A stretch of DNA of 53,871 bases, taken from positions 1 through 53,871 of the forward strand of contig JAKITI010000018.1 of assembly GCA_021648145.1 (NCBI GenBank). The letters are read 5' to 3'. The translations under genes were made by a program, and so were the position numbers. Each line of letters starts with the position of its first letter. Position 1 is the stretch's first letter. The notes below the pieces were generated by a model. It was not told the origin of the DNA. It made no database searches and saw nothing but the letters and a program-made list of their open reading frames with translations. Origin of the DNA: Gammaproteobacteria bacterium (GTDB lineage Bacteria; Pseudomonadota; Gammaproteobacteria; JAADGQ01). This document shows positions 26,928-37,028 of the stretch, in pieces.

Positions 26928-29213
26928 TTAGAAAAAAGTACCGAATGAAAATTGAAATCTTTCAATTTTATCACCAGTGTTATCATTTAAAGGTTTTGCC
27001 CAGCTAAATGTCATAGGTGCCATTGGGGTGTACCATATCATGGAAATACCTACAGAATGACGCATTTCATCCACATCAAAATCTTTATAATCTGGAAATA
27101 CATTTCCGACATCAAAAAAAGCGCTCAAACGAACCGATTTACTTTTCTCTTCCATGAAAGGAGGCGGGAAAATCAATTCAATATTACCCACCGCTTTGAA
27201 GGCTCCGCCTAGAGCTCTATCTTTAACCTCATCACGAGGCCCTAATGTATTGGCCTTAAAACCACGAATTGAAAAACCACCACCGGCATAATAGTTTTCA
27301 AAAAATGGCAGCGCAGTCGTTTTACCATAGCGATCACCATACCCCACTTCCCCTTTGACGAATAACGTTAATGACTCATTTAATGGAAAGTAGTGTGATT
27401 GGCGTGCTGAAAGTTTGTAAAAGCGTAATCCACTGCCTGGCAACGCAGCTTCTGCAGATAAGCGTAACAGACCGCCTTCATCGGCAAATATTGCACGGTT
27501 ACGTGTATCATGACTCCAGCTGGTCGATAAACGGAAAATATTGAACGTATTGCTATTGTCACTTAAAAAATCACGATATTCCTGCGATGCATCATCGTCT
27601 GTAAATATGCTTGTACGTTCAGCGCCCAGTTCCACACGAGCCGTATCATACTCATTCAACGGGAAGCCATAACTGACACTGCCACCATAACTATTCGACG
27701 TATAGCCCGATATATTCACTTGACCGACATCGGTCTTTCGTGAAAACAACCGAAAGCCCCTGCTCACACCATCTAACGTATAGTATGGGTCAGTATAGCC
27801 AAAGCTATAAACTGTTCTTGCCACACTTCGATCAATATTGGTGCTAACACGCTTTCCTGTGCCCAGAAAGTTATTTTCACTAATACTGGCATTTAATAAA
27901 ATACCGGCATCACCTGAATATGAAATACCCGCTATAAAATTCCCAGAGCGCCGTTCAACGACATTGTAATTGACATCGACCTGGTTAGAAGAACCCGCAA
28001 CAACAGGGGTTTCTACATTGACATCATCAAAAAACCCCAGCCGCTGCAAACGTATACGAGAGCGATTCACTTTTTGAGTTGAAAGCCATCCTCCCTCCAT
28101 TTGTCGCATTTCACGTCGCAACACTTCGTCATTAGTTTTCTGATTGCCTGTAATATTAATTTTTCTTACGTAAATACGCTTTCCCGGATCAATAAAAAAA
28201 GTAATATCCACACGCTTGTTTGTTTTGTCAATGTCAGGAATTGGGTTGATATTGGCAAATGCATAACCCACCTCCCCCAAGCGTTCACTTAACTGAGCAT
28301 TACTCATCGTAATCATCTGACGAGAAAATATATCGCCAGGCGCTATAGAGAGCAGTGATTTCAACTCCTCTTCAGGCATAATCAAATCACCTGAAAATTT
28401 TACATCTCCAACCGTATATTGATCACCTTCACTGATATTAATGCTAATAAATATATCTTCTTTTTCAGGAGTAATTGAGACTTGTGAAGAGTCAATACTA
28501 AAGTTTATATAACCACGATCCAGATAATAGGAACGTAAAGTTTCCAGATCAGCCCTTAATTTTTGTTGGGCATAACTATCATTATTGGTAAAAAAAGAGA
28601 AAAACGTAGGGGGAGATAAATTAAATTGATCTTTAAGTACTTCATCATCAAATACTTCATTACCAACAATAGTAATCCGTTTGATTTTAGCGACATCGCC
28701 TTCATTAATTTCAATCTTAATATTCACCCGGCTGCGTTCAAGTTCTTCAACTGAAGATTTGATCTTAACCCCGTACTTGCCTTGACTAAAATACTGGCGT
28801 TGTAGCTCCAGCTCAATTTTATCAAGCAGTGCGCTATTGAAAATCCGACTTTTTTCCAAGCCGATATGTTTTAAAGCATCGGTTAATTGCTCTGTACTGA
28901 TATCATCGTTACCTGATATTTCGATATCTGAAATTGAGGGTCGCTCTACAACGGTAACAATCAGTGTATTTTCAGATTGTTCCAAAGTAATATCCTGAAA
29001 AAAACCTGTTTTAAAAAGCGACTGAATTGCACTCACAGACCCAGTTTCATCAAGTGTATCGCCAACACTTAACGATAAATAGTTATAAACAGATCCTTCA
29101 GAAATTCGCTGCAGTCCTTCTGTGCGTATATCTTTAATAGTAAAAGAAGAAAATGCCCATGCTGACTGACTTGAAAAAAGCCCTAATAGAACAAAAAAAA
29201 ACAGTCGTTGCAT
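26928..29213 (-). CDS. bamA: Outer membrane protein assembly factor BamA
   Basis: A 761-residue Omp85 protein. Signal peptide to about residue 20 (SAWA), five POTRA domains to about 420, then a 16-strand barrel with the lid-lock motif IRGF in GGFSIRGFKANTLGPRD and a terminal phenylalanine signal (FSFGTFF). It inserts outer-membrane proteins and is the essential BAM core. Located between rseP and skp as usual, so envelope proteolysis, assembly and chaperone genes share one transcript. Confidence 0.96.
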   Translation of the reverse strand: MQRLFFFVLLGLFSSQSAWAFSSFTIKDIRTEGLQRISEGSVYNYLSLSVGDTLDETGSVSAIQSLFKTGFFQDITLEQSENTLIVTVVERPSISDIEISGNDDISTEQLTDALKHIGLEKSRIFNSALLDKIELELQRQYFSQGKYGVKIKSSVEELERSRVNIKIEINEGDVAKIKRITIVGNEVFDDEVLKDQFNLSPPTFFSFFTNNDSYAQQKLRADLETLRSYYLDRGYINFSIDSSQVSITPEKEDIFISINISEGDQYTVGDVKFSGDLIMPEEELKSLLSIAPGDIFSRQMITMSNAQLSERLGEVGYAFANINPIPDIDKTNKRVDITFFIDPGKRIYVRKINITGNQKTNDEVLRREMRQMEGGWLSTQKVNRSRIRLQRLGFFDDVNVETPVVAGSSNQVDVNYNVVERRSGNFIAGISYSGDAGILLNASISENNFLGTGKRVSTNIDRSVARTVYSFGYTDPYYTLDGVSRGFRLFSRKTDVGQVNISGYTSNSYGGSVSYGFPLNEYDTARVELGAERTSIFTDDDASQEYRDFLSDNSNTFNIFRLSTSWSHDTRNRAIFADEGGLLRLSAEAALPGSGLRFYKLSARQSHYFPLNESLTLFVKGEVGYGDRYGKTTALPFFENYYAGGGFSIRGFKANTLGPRDEVKDRALGGAFKAVGNIELIFPPPFMEEKSKSVRLSAFFDVGNVFPDYKDFDVDEMRHSVGISMIWYTPMAPMTFSWAKPLNDNTGDKIERFQFSFGTFF

Positions 29214-29222
29214 ATCTATTAT

Positions 29223-30575
29223 TTATCCCAGCAAACGTTCAATATCGTTATAAAAAGCAAGAAACATTAAGCTAATAAGCAAAACCATGCCCAACTTTTG
29301 CCCCAACAGTTGAGCACCATCCGAGAGTGGCGCGCCTTTAAAAAACTCAATCACATAAAAAAACAGATGCCCCCCATCAAGTATAGGAATGGGAAGTAGA
29401 TTTAATACTGCCAAACTAATACTGATAAGCGCAAGAAACATCAAAAATGAGATTAAACCTACATTGGCACTATAGCCAGCATATTGTGCAATAGTGACCG
29501 GGCCACTAATGTTATCCAGTGATACCTCTCCTACCACCATTTTACCTAACATGCGGAATGTAAGCGCTGTCATGTCCCAGGTTTTTATTGTCGCTTTCCA
29601 TAGTGCCTCCAGAGGATTGTAACTCACAATACGTTCCAGATCAGAGAATAACCCTTCTGGAATTTGGACTCCAGCGCCAATACGACCAATACCACCCTCA
29701 ATAGTTTTTGGCCGAATATTTTTCGTTATTACAACACCATCTCGTTCAAGTTCAACGATAATATCCTGATCGGGGTGCGCCCGCACCAGTGTGACCCATG
29801 CACTCCAGTCCTCAATAGGCTGACTATTCGCGTTTAATATTTTGTCGCCGGATAAAAAGCCTGATAATTCGGCCGCCCCACCTTTTTCAATTTCACCCAA
29901 TATTGCGGGGACAGCTGGGCGATAAGGTATTAGCCCCAATTGCGTCAACACACTGTCTTCACTCAGTTTGTCAATAGAGACCGTGCTCATATCAAGTAAA
30001 CGTACCATGGAACGGTGATCCATATCGGAAACCTGGATGGCTATCGTTCCGGCATCCATAGAGTGCCCCAGCAATGCCACCATAACGGTTTCCCATGTCG
30101 CAGTTTGTTCGCTATCAACGGCTATTATTTCATCCCCTGACTGAAAGCCCGATAACTGTGCCGCTGAAGCAGGTTCGACCTCACCGACAATAGGCTTGAT
30201 ACCAGGAACACCCAGAATAAATACAAGCCAATAGAGTAAAACTGCAAAAATAAAATTAAAAAGAGGCCCCGCAAATACAATAGCAAAACGACTGCCCAGA
30301 GGCTGACGATTAAAAGCTTTGTGCCGCTCAGAAGAAGCCACTTCGCCATCATCCCGTTCATCCAGCATTTTAACGTAACCGCCTAACGGAATCGCGGCAA
30401 TCACATATTCAACACCATCACGCCGCCATGAATACAGTGGCTTACCAAAACCAATGGAAAAGCGCAATACTTTAACGCCTAACTTACGTGCAACCCAAAA
30501 GTGTCCAAATTCATGAACAGTAATTAATATTGCCAGTACAACAATAAAATAGAAAATAGAAGAGACAATAGCCAT
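29223..30575 (-). CDS. rseP: RIP metalloprotease RseP
   Basis: A 450-residue site-2-type intramembrane protease. The zinc motif HEFGH is at 21-25 in the first helix, two PDZ domains lie at about 110-290, and the third metal ligand is in NLLPIPILDGGH near the C-terminus. In E. coli it cleaves RseA to release sigma-E and removes signal peptides. It is nine bases from bamA, consistent with a sigma-E-related envelope unit. Confidence 0.95.
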   Translation of the reverse strand: MAIVSSIFYFIVVLAILITVHEFGHFWVARKLGVKVLRFSIGFGKPLYSWRRDGVEYVIAAIPLGGYVKMLDERDDGEVASSERHKAFNRQPLGSRFAIVFAGPLFNFIFAVLLYWLVFILGVPGIKPIVGEVEPASAAQLSGFQSGDEIIAVDSEQTATWETVMVALLGHSMDAGTIAIQVSDMDHRSMVRLLDMSTVSIDKLSEDSVLTQLGLIPYRPAVPAILGEIEKGGAAELSGFLSGDKILNANSQPIEDWSAWVTLVRAHPDQDIIVELERDGVVITKNIRPKTIEGGIGRIGAGVQIPEGLFSDLERIVSYNPLEALWKATIKTWDMTALTFRMLGKMVVGEVSLDNISGPVTIAQYAGYSANVGLISFLMFLALISISLAVLNLLPIPILDGGHLFFYVIEFFKGAPLSDGAQLLGQKLGMVLLISLMFLAFYNDIERLLG

Positions 30576-30582
30576 TATATTT

Positions 30583-31764
30583 TTAGTGAGATAATTTTTT
30601 TATCACGTCATTTGCAAGTTCCCGAGCTATTTTGTCATCCGACAAAATAACATCCAGGGTCGAAGCTTCATGGTAAGAGAGTTCATCCAGTACTGTTTGG
30701 TTCACTTTTGCGATACCAATAAATGAAAGCTGCTCATCCAAAAAGGCTTGCACAGCCACTTCATTGGCTGCATTTAAAATAGTGCTTGATGTACCCCCCC
30801 GCTTCGCAGTATCAAATGCAAGCTTGAGACAAGGAAAGCGTACAAAATCAGGGGATTCAAAATCCAGAGTTGCAATATCAAAGAGATTGAGTGGTTGAAC
30901 ACCTGCGTCAATACGCTTGGGCCATGATAATGCATGAGCAATGGGGGTGCGCATATCTGGGCTGCCTAACTGCGCCAACACTGAACCATCAAGGTACTCA
31001 ACCATTGAATGAATCACACTTTGTGGGTGCACAACAACCTGAATCTGTTCGGGTTCGGCATCAAATAACCAGCACGCTTCAATGACTTCCAGCCCTTTAT
31101 TCATCATCGTAGCTGAATCCACTGAAATTTTACGGCCCATGCTCCAGTTTGGATGAGCACATGCCTGCGCTGGTGTGACATTTTTTAACTTATCAAGCGA
31201 AGTTTTTCTGAATGGCCCACCTGACGCTGTTAATAAAATACGACGAACACCGTTTGCATTGAGCCCGTCACTAAAGTCGGAAGGTAAACACTGAAAAATT
31301 GCGTTATGCTCGCTATCAATGGGTAAGAGTTCAGCACTGTATTTTTTCACTTCATTCATGAAAAGACGGCCTGACATCACTAATGCTTCTTTATTTGCCA
31401 ATAAAATACGTTTGCCTGATCTTGCCGCCGCCAATGCAGGCAATAAACCCGCTGCACCGACAATGCCTGCGACAACACAATCAGTCTGGTCTAACGATGA
31501 AACATATTCCAGGCCTTCAACACCTGCTAGTACTTTTGTTTCGCCTCTACATTTTTTCAGGTGCACTTCCAGCTTTTCAGCTTCATCAGGCAGAGCCATC
31601 ACAGCGTATTCTGGCTGAAAATCATTGCATAACTTAAGCATACTTTTAACATTACGGTGTGCCGTCAGAGCAACCACATGATATTGGTCTTTGTGCCGCG
31701 CCAAAACATCCAGCGTACTACCGCCGATGGAACCCGTTGCCCCCAACACAGTCACTCCGATCAT
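30583..31764 (-). CDS. dxr: 1-deoxy-D-xylulose-5-phosphate reductoisomerase
   Basis: A 393-residue enzyme of the MEP isoprenoid pathway converting DXP to MEP with NADPH. Signatures: GATGSIGGSTLDVL (NADPH binding), PIDSEHNAIFQCL and SMGRKISVDSATMMNKGLE (metal and substrate binding). The start overlaps cdsA by four bases (ATGA). Isoprenoid supply, undecaprenyl diphosphate synthesis (uppS) and phospholipid synthesis (cdsA) are grouped here. Confidence 0.96.
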   Translation of the reverse strand: MIGVTVLGATGSIGGSTLDVLARHKDQYHVVALTAHRNVKSMLKLCNDFQPEYAVMALPDEAEKLEVHLKKCRGETKVLAGVEGLEYVSSLDQTDCVVAGIVGAAGLLPALAAARSGKRILLANKEALVMSGRLFMNEVKKYSAELLPIDSEHNAIFQCLPSDFSDGLNANGVRRILLTASGGPFRKTSLDKLKNVTPAQACAHPNWSMGRKISVDSATMMNKGLEVIEACWLFDAEPEQIQVVVHPQSVIHSMVEYLDGSVLAQLGSPDMRTPIAHALSWPKRIDAGVQPLNLFDIATLDFESPDFVRFPCLKLAFDTAKRGGTSSTILNAANEVAVQAFLDEQLSFIGIAKVNQTVLDELSYHEASTLDVILSDDKIARELANDVIKKLSH

Positions 31765-32585
31765 GAAATAAAATCTCCGGCAAGCAGTCCAAGTAAAAAT
31801 AGAGGAGCCGCCGCCGTTAAACTATCAATTCGGTCAAGTACGCCCCCATGCCCGGGCAGTATTGTTCCACTGTCTTTCACGCCTGCTCGCCTTTTAAACA
31901 TACTCTCTAGCAAATCACCTTCAACAGAGAAAAGTACGATCACGATGCATAGCAAAACAAATAGCAGCAATTTAATCGCTTCATACTCAAATAATAGCCC
32001 CCCGCCAATCACTGCGGCTATTGCTACAAAAACCAACCCCCCAATAACACCCTCCCAACTTTTCCCAGGGCTGACGTGAGGTGCAAGCTTGTTTTTGCCC
32101 CAGCGTCGCCCGGAAAAATAAGCCCCTGAATCTGCAATCCAGATGAGTGACATAACAAAAAGCAGGTATTCTGCACCTTGTTCACTTTTATGTATCATTG
32201 TTAAGGCCACCCAACATGGCACTAAAACTAAAATACCAACAAGACCATTCACCCATAAGATGGGGGTATGCTGTTCATTTTCACGAAAACGAAACACCCA
32301 AACCAATGCAACTAACCACCAAAATAAAGCAACCCACAGAATCAATTTTAGTCCTGCTGGATATTGAGCAATGCAGGCTGCAGCTGCAAGAAAAATGATA
32401 ACAACTCCAACATAAGCTGCACGTTGTATCGTTTTTTTCAGATTAATGAGAGCCGCCCATTCCCATGCCCCTATTGAAACAATGAGTAAAAGGATTAAGG
32501 AAAGGTACAGAGTCGGTAGAGCGAAAATCCCAAAAATAACAAGAGGAATTAAAATTGCAGCAGTTAAAAGGCGCTGTTTTAACAT
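31761..32585 (-). CDS. cdsA: Phosphatidate cytidylyltransferase
   Basis: A 274-residue integral membrane enzyme making CDP-diacylglycerol from phosphatidate and CTP. About seven hydrophobic segments are visible. The signature KRRAGVKDSGTILPGHGGVL near the C-terminus, continuing DRIDSL, is the conserved CdsA motif, preceded by WIADSGAYFSGRRWGKNKL. It overlaps uppS by seven bases and dxr by four. Confidence 0.95.
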   Translation of the reverse strand: MLKQRLLTAAILIPLVIFGIFALPTLYLSLILLLIVSIGAWEWAALINLKKTIQRAAYVGVVIIFLAAAACIAQYPAGLKLILWVALFWWLVALVWVFRFRENEQHTPILWVNGLVGILVLVPCWVALTMIHKSEQGAEYLLFVMSLIWIADSGAYFSGRRWGKNKLAPHVSPGKSWEGVIGGLVFVAIAAVIGGGLLFEYEAIKLLLFVLLCIVIVLFSVEGDLLESMFKRRAGVKDSGTILPGHGGVLDRIDSLTAAAPLFLLGLLAGDFIS

Positions 32586-33334
32586 GATTGGTCTTGCTCC
32601 ACCTGCTCACCCGTGCGCCCAAAGCGTCGTTGCCGACTAGAGAAATAATCCAGCGCCTGATTAAACTCTGCTTCATTAAAATCAGGCCACAGTGTTTCAG
32701 TAAAATAGAGCTCGGTGTAGGCAAGTTGCCATAATAAAAAATTACTGATTCGTTGTTCTCCACCCGTACGGATAAATAGATCCGGTTCAGGATATTCATG
32801 GAGAGCGAGCCCCGATGAAAACATTTCTTGATCAATATCAGAAGAATTTATTTCGCCTGCTGCTGCACGCGCCGCCAATTGACGAGCAGCATTTAAAATA
32901 TCCCAACGCCCCCCATAATTAGCAGCAATAGCAACTGTTAAGCCACTATTGTTTTCCGTAATATTTTCTGCGTCAGCTATTTTTTTCTGAAGTTTTGGTG
33001 AAAATGCAGTTCTATCACCAATCACTTTGAGGAGAGCATTTTGTTTATCGAGTTTCTTCGTATCACGCGTCAAAACAATCGAAAAAAGATCCATTAAGCG
33101 GCTCACTTCTTTTTCAGGTCGCTTCCAGTTTTCACTACTAAAGGCAAAAAGGGTGAGCACTTCAATTTTTTTATCAATGCATGATTGAATAATTTTTCGT
33201 ACTGTTTCAGCACCGGAGCTATGCCCTGCAATACGAGGCATCAACCGCTTTTTAGCCCAGCGCCCATTACCATCCATTATGATTGCAACATGGCGAGGCA
33301 TTTTTTTTGGGACAATCATATCGGAGCTACTCAT
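32579..33334 (-). CDS. uppS: Undecaprenyl diphosphate synthase
   Basis: A 251-residue cis-prenyltransferase that builds the C55 lipid carrier for peptidoglycan and O-antigen. Conserved motifs: MDGNGRWAKKR with catalytic Asp D21, FAFSSENWKRP, and the C-terminal RTGGEQRISNFLLWQLAYTE. The start has SD-like purines before the ATG at 33334. Overlap with cdsA indicates coupling. Confidence 0.96.
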   Translation of the reverse strand: MSSSDMIVPKKMPRHVAIIMDGNGRWAKKRLMPRIAGHSSGAETVRKIIQSCIDKKIEVLTLFAFSSENWKRPEKEVSRLMDLFSIVLTRDTKKLDKQNALLKVIGDRTAFSPKLQKKIADAENITENNSGLTVAIAANYGGRWDILNAARQLAARAAAGEINSSDIDQEMFSSGLALHEYPEPDLFIRTGGEQRISNFLLWQLAYTELYFTETLWPDFNEAEFNQALDYFSSRQRRFGRTGEQVEQDQSC

Positions 33335-33357
33335 TTATGAACGGTCATAAAGAAAAA

Positions 33358-33915
33358 TTAGATTTCCATCAGCTCTTTTTCTTTAATACTTAGCACCTCA
33401 TCCACTTTCGCAATAAATTTATCGGTCAATTTTTGAATATCATCCTGAGCTTTGCGCTCTTCGTCTTCAGAGATTTCTTTCTCTTTCTCAAGCTCACGAA
33501 TATCCGAAATCGCATCGCGACGGATATTACGCACAGCCACACGCATTGATTCTGTCTCACTGCGTACAACTTTAATGAGTTCTTTACGGCGCTCTTCAGT
33601 CAATGGCGGCAATGGAATACGAATCAAATTGCCCGTTGAAGAAGGGTTTAAACCTAACCCTGAATCTATAATTGCCTTTTCAATCGGAGCCACTAAGGTT
33701 TTTTCCCAGGGTGTGACCGCTAAAGTACGTGCATCTGAAACCGAAACTGTTGCAGCCTGACTCAGTGGCACTTCATTGCCGTAATACGAAACTGTAATTT
33801 TATCCAGCAAGCTAGTATGAGCGCGCCCTGTTCGAATTTTAGACAGATTATCTTTTAATGCATCTACCGTTTTATTCATACGGGTTGTTGCATCGCTTTT
33901 AATATCATTAATCAC
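33358..33915 (-). CDS. frr: Ribosome recycling factor
   Basis: A 185-residue tRNA-mimic protein that with EF-G splits post-termination ribosomes. Full family length. Conserved segments include [31 protein letters not shown] and the VRNIRRDA stretch. Located between pyrH and uppS with gaps of 15 and 23 bases, as in most gammaproteobacteria. Confidence 0.97.
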   Translation of the reverse strand: MINDIKSDATTRMNKTVDALKDNLSKIRTGRAHTSLLDKITVSYYGNEVPLSQAATVSVSDARTLAVTPWEKTLVAPIEKAIIDSGLGLNPSSTGNLIRIPLPPLTEERRKELIKVVRSETESMRVAVRNIRRDAISDIRELEKEKEISEDEERKAQDDIQKLTDKFIAKVDEVLSIKEKELMEI

Positions 33916-33930
33916 TACGCTTTTTCCCTT

Positions 33931-34644
33931 CTATTCTACCAATGTCCCCTCGTCACGACCAGTGACAGCACGCAATAATGCGCCAGGAGTATTCAAGTTA
34001 AAAATACGCAACGGCATATTGTGGTCACGACATAATACAACAGCCGTTGTATCCATCACACTCAATTTCTGCTCAATCACTTCGTCATAGGTCAGGTGTG
34101 GGTAAAATACGGCATCATTGTGTTTAACAGGGTCGGCTGAATATACACCATCCACTTTAGTGGCTTTAAGTACAATATTTGCCCCGATTTCAATACCACG
34201 TAAACTCGCAGCAGAGTCGGTTGTAAAAAAAGGATTCCCCGTTCCTGCTGCAAAAATTACGATTCGACCTTTTTCCAGATGCCTGACAGCTCGGCGTTGA
34301 ATATAGTCTTCACATACTTCATTAATTTTAAGTGCAGACATGACTCGTGCCTGAGCACCTAATGCTTCCAACTTATCTTGCAATACCAGCGCATTCATGA
34401 CTGTTGCGAGCATTCCCATGTGGTCGGCGGAAACACGATCAAAACCACCCGCAGCTAACCCACTCCCTCGAAAAATATTACCACCACCGACAACAATGGC
34501 AATTTCAATGCCTTTTTGACTGAGTTCAAAAACTTCCATGCAAATACGCCGTACAACATCAGAGTCAATCCCATGATCCCCATCCCCCATCAGCGCTTCA
34601 CCACTGAGTTTTAACAAAATGCGTTTAGGCAGAGCGTTAGACAT
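33931..34644 (-). CDS. pyrH: UMP kinase
   Basis: A 237-residue amino-acid-kinase-fold enzyme phosphorylating UMP to UDP. Signatures: [21 protein letters not shown], and [17 protein letters not shown]. Four bases separate its start from the tsf stop. Confidence 0.97.
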   Translation of the reverse strand: MSNALPKRILLKLSGEALMGDGDHGIDSDVVRRICMEVFELSQKGIEIAIVVGGGNIFRGSGLAAGGFDRVSADHMGMLATVMNALVLQDKLEALGAQARVMSALKINEVCEDYIQRRAVRHLEKGRIVIFAAGTGNPFFTTDSAASLRGIEIGANIVLKATKVDGVYSADPVKHNDAVFYPHLTYDEVIEQKLSVMDTTAVVLCRDHNMPLRIFNLNTPGALLRAVTGRDEGTLVE

Positions 34645-34648
34645 TAAA

Positions 34649-35530
34649 TTAAGCTCCTTTAACCTGAGCCATTACTTCTTCCGCAAAATTGTCTACTTTC
34701 TTCTCAATGCCTTCGCCCACTTCAAAACGAATAAAAGAAGTCACATTTGCATTTGACTCTTTCAAAAGTTTTTCTACTGTAACATCTGGGTTTTTCACAA
34801 ATGACTGACCCAGCAAGGTAATTTCAGCCAGATATTTACGAATACGACCCGCAATCATTTTTTCAATAATTTCAGGAGGCTTGCCACTTTCAGAAGCCTG
34901 TGCAGAGAAAATTTCTTTTTCTTTTTCAATCAGATCACTAGAAACATCATCGACTGAAATAGCCGTCGGATTGATTGCTGCGATATGCATAGCAACATCT
35001 TTTGCCAATGCGGCATTACCACCATTTTCCAGACTAACCAATACACCAATGCGTTCACCATGCAAATATTGGCCAATCACACCGTTTTCAGTGGATACAG
35101 ACTCGTAACGACGCACATTAATATTTTCGCCAATTTTAGCAATAAGAGCCTGACGCGCCTTATCAACAGTTAAATCACCTAAAGGCATAACCAATAATGC
35201 ATCAAGATCTGCTGGATTATTAGCCAATGCTTGCTCAGAAAGTTCCTTCGTAAAGCTAATGAAGTCTTCAGACTTTGTAACAAAATCTGTTTCGCAGTTC
35301 ACTTCAATAATGATAGACCTTTTATCATCATCAGTTGACCTCATGATAATGCAACCTTCGGCAGCAGTGCGACCCGCCTTTTTATCCGCTTTGGCCATAC
35401 CTGTTTTACGCATTAACTCAATTGCTGCCTCAATATCTCCATTGGTTTCAACAAGTGTTTTTTTACACTCCATCATGCCTGAGCCTGTTCGTTCACGCAG
35501 CTCTTTTACCAATGCAGCAGTAATACCCAT
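34649..35530 (-). CDS. tsf: Elongation factor Ts
   Basis: A 293-residue guanine nucleotide exchange factor for EF-Tu. The N-terminal [18 protein letters not shown] region and the TDFV motif in [13 protein letters not shown] (which inserts near the EF-Tu magnesium site) are present. It follows rpsB after 123 bases that contain a terminator-like hairpin, so its expression may be attenuated relative to S2. Confidence 0.97.
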   Translation of the reverse strand: MGITAALVKELRERTGSGMMECKKTLVETNGDIEAAIELMRKTGMAKADKKAGRTAAEGCIIMRSTDDDKRSIIIEVNCETDFVTKSEDFISFTKELSEQALANNPADLDALLVMPLGDLTVDKARQALIAKIGENINVRRYESVSTENGVIGQYLHGERIGVLVSLENGGNAALAKDVAMHIAAINPTAISVDDVSSDLIEKEKEIFSAQASESGKPPEIIEKMIAGRIRKYLAEITLLGQSFVKNPDVTVEKLLKESNANVTSFIRFEVGEGIEKKVDNFAEEVMAQVKGA

Positions 35531-35574
35531 TTCATGTCACCTTAAATTTAATTTAACCAGATTTTATATAGATT

Positions 35575-35614
35575 AAAAAAGCCTCCAAACACTACTGTGT
35601 TCCAAGGCTTTTTA
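35575..35614 (-). terminator. Hairpin between rpsB and tsf (attenuator or partial terminator)
   Basis: On the minus strand AAAAAGCCTTGGAACAC can pair with GTGTTTGGAGGCTTTTTT around a four-base loop with one or two imperfect pairs, ending in a T run. It lies in the rpsB-tsf gap, where some readthrough must occur if tsf lacks its own promoter. Confidence 0.75.
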
Positions 35615-35653
35615 TTGCAAACATATTTAGTTATTGAATGTTAACAGAGTTAA

Positions 35654-36403
35654 TCAATCTTTCGCTTTTTTTGATGTATTCACTTCAACATATTCATCAC
35701 CTGCACTTGCGCTATTTGATGAAGCGTTTTTCCCATCCAGTATCGCGTCAGACATACCACCAACATAAAGCTGAATAGCACGAATCGCATCATCGTTCCC
35801 TGGGATAATATAATCCACCCCTTCAGGCGCACTATTAGTATCAACAACAGCAACAACAGGAATACCTAACTTATTTGCTTCACTGATTGCAATATTTTCA
35901 TAACCTACATCAACAACAAACAGTGCATCAGGCATGGCTGCCATATTTTTGATACCGCCAAGGCTACGCTCTAGCTTCTCCATTTCACGAGACATTTTAA
36001 GGCGCTCTTTTTTATTTACTGCCTCCATGGTGCCTTCGTCACTCATTGCCTCAAGCTCTTTCAAACGCTTAATTGATTTTTTGACGGTACGAAAATTGGT
36101 TAGCATACCACCCAACCAACGGTGGTTGACATAAGGCATATCACAACGCATTGCTTCTTCCTTAATGGAAATCTGAGCCGCACGTTTTGTACCAACAAAT
36201 AAAACCTTTCCACGCTTTGCAGAAATTTTCCCGAGAAAATTGGCTGCATCTTTATACAATGGCAGTGTTTTTTCCAGATTGATAATGTGAATTTTAGAAC
36301 GCTCACCAAAAATGTAGGGAGCCATTTTAGGGTTCCAAAAACGGGTTTGATGACCAAAGTGTACCCCACACTCCAGCATAGAACGCATTGTTACGTCTGA
36401 CAT
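35654..36403 (-). CDS. rpsB: 30S ribosomal protein S2
   Basis: A 249-residue S2 protein starting at the ATG at 36403 ([20 protein letters not shown]), preceded by TTTGGAGTAATT as Shine-Dalgarno; an in-frame upstream GTG is rejected because homologues start here. Conserved [21 protein letters not shown] and FVGTKRAAQ are visible. First gene of the translation/envelope operon, with a strong promoter about 140 bases upstream. Confidence 0.97.
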   Translation of the reverse strand: MSDVTMRSMLECGVHFGHQTRFWNPKMAPYIFGERSKIHIINLEKTLPLYKDAANFLGKISAKRGKVLFVGTKRAAQISIKEEAMRCDMPYVNHRWLGGMLTNFRTVKKSIKRLKELEAMSDEGTMEAVNKKERLKMSREMEKLERSLGGIKNMAAMPDALFVVDVGYENIAISEANKLGIPVVAVVDTNSAPEGVDYIIPGNDDAIRAIQLYVGGMSDAILDGKNASSNSASAGDEYVEVNTSKKAKD

Positions 36404-36543
36404 AATTACTCCAAATTTTAAAAGGGTTAAGCCTCCACGCACCCCATAAACCCAACCTCTGATCTATCACGTAGATCAAAAGCACCCTGAGTTATGTGTC
36501 GATGCATGTGTGTAGTTCGTGCCTTATAAAAAGTTTTTGCACG
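36404..36543 (-). ncRNA. rpsB 5' leader, possible autoregulatory region
   Basis: The predicted transcript start near 36543 gives a leader of about 140 bases. It contains a TGATCTA/TAGATCA hairpin (36460-36478) and, near the start codon, a GGGTT...AACCC pairing that encloses GGGGTGCGTGGAGG. S2 represses rpsB-tsf through such leaders in gammaproteobacteria. Assignment to that leader class is inferred from position and not from a verified structure. Confidence 0.35.
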
Positions 36544-36550
36544 GGCGCGA

Positions 36551-36580
36551 TTTATACCACAATATGCTTAGGAACTGCAA
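36551..36580 (-). promoter_or_regulatory. rpsB sigma-70 promoter with GC-rich discriminator
   Basis: On the minus strand TTGCAG (36575-36580) and TATAAA (36551-36556) are 18 bases apart and are followed by TCGCGCCCG. A GC-rich discriminator is typical of promoters under stringent (ppGpp) control, which suits a ribosomal protein operon. Confidence 0.65.
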
Positions 36581-36582
36581 AC

Positions 36583-36620
36583 AAAAAACGCTTTACTGAC
36601 CAATGCGATCAGTAAAGCGT
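36583..36620 (-). terminator. Terminator of the hpf gene
   Basis: A perfect 12-base stem, ACGCTTTACTGA (36588-36599) with TCAGTAAAGCGT (36609-36620), loop of nine, followed on the minus strand by a run of six T. It ends the hpf transcript just before the rpsB promoter. Confidence 0.88.
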
Positions 36621-36637
36621 ATACGTTAACTTTAAAG

Positions 36638-36662
36638 AATTATTTCGCGACCGTTCCTAAGC
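36638..36662 (-). repeat. Dispersed short repeat, copy 2 (overlaps the hpf stop)
   Basis: On the minus strand GCTTAGGAACGGTCGCG is followed by AAATAA. The TAG within GCTTAG is the stop codon of the hpf gene. It shares 14 consecutive bases, CTTAGGAACGGTCG, with copy 3 at 39937-39960 and resembles copy 1. A shorter GCTTAGGAAC also occurs on the plus strand at 36566. Confidence 0.55.
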
Positions 36663-37028
36663 AGGGTATCCTGGCATAACATCTTCGCCTGTAATTAAAT
36701 GCTCAGGTATTCTTTTATTCTGGCGCTGCTTATCGACGTAAGACTGCAATTGTCTGCGCACCGCATCAAAAGCATCCCTGATAGCAATTTGCAAATCTTC
36801 GTGTGACTCTCTCTTAACCACAAGCTCCGCTCCTGGCACAGTCATATCAATGCGCACATTATGCAACACACCATTTTGGTGGTGACGATGTGGCTTTTCT
36901 ACCAAAATTCGACACCCCATAATTTTATCGTAAAAAACTTCGAGCTTGGCCATTTTACTACGAATTGTATTATCTGCGGCTTTTGATAAAGAAATATTAC
37001 GAGAAGTAACTTGAAGCGGTATTTTCAT
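36657..37028 (-). CDS. HPF/RaiA-family ribosome hibernation factor
   Basis: A 123-residue member of the HPF/YfiA family, which binds the 30S decoding region in slow growth. Family features: MKIPLQVTSRNISLSKAAD at the start, the basic central segment VEKPHRHHQNGVLHNVRID, and a helix DLQIAIRDAFDAVRRQL near 81-97. Slightly longer than short HPF (95) because of a basic tail, but without the long-HPF dimerisation domain. Preceded by AGGAGATTG as Shine-Dalgarno. It has its own terminator. Confidence 0.82.
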   Translation of the reverse strand: MKIPLQVTSRNISLSKAADNTIRSKMAKLEVFYDKIMGCRILVEKPHRHHQNGVLHNVRIDMTVPGAELVVKRESHEDLQIAIRDAFDAVRRQLQSYVDKQRQNKRIPEHLITGEDVMPGYPA

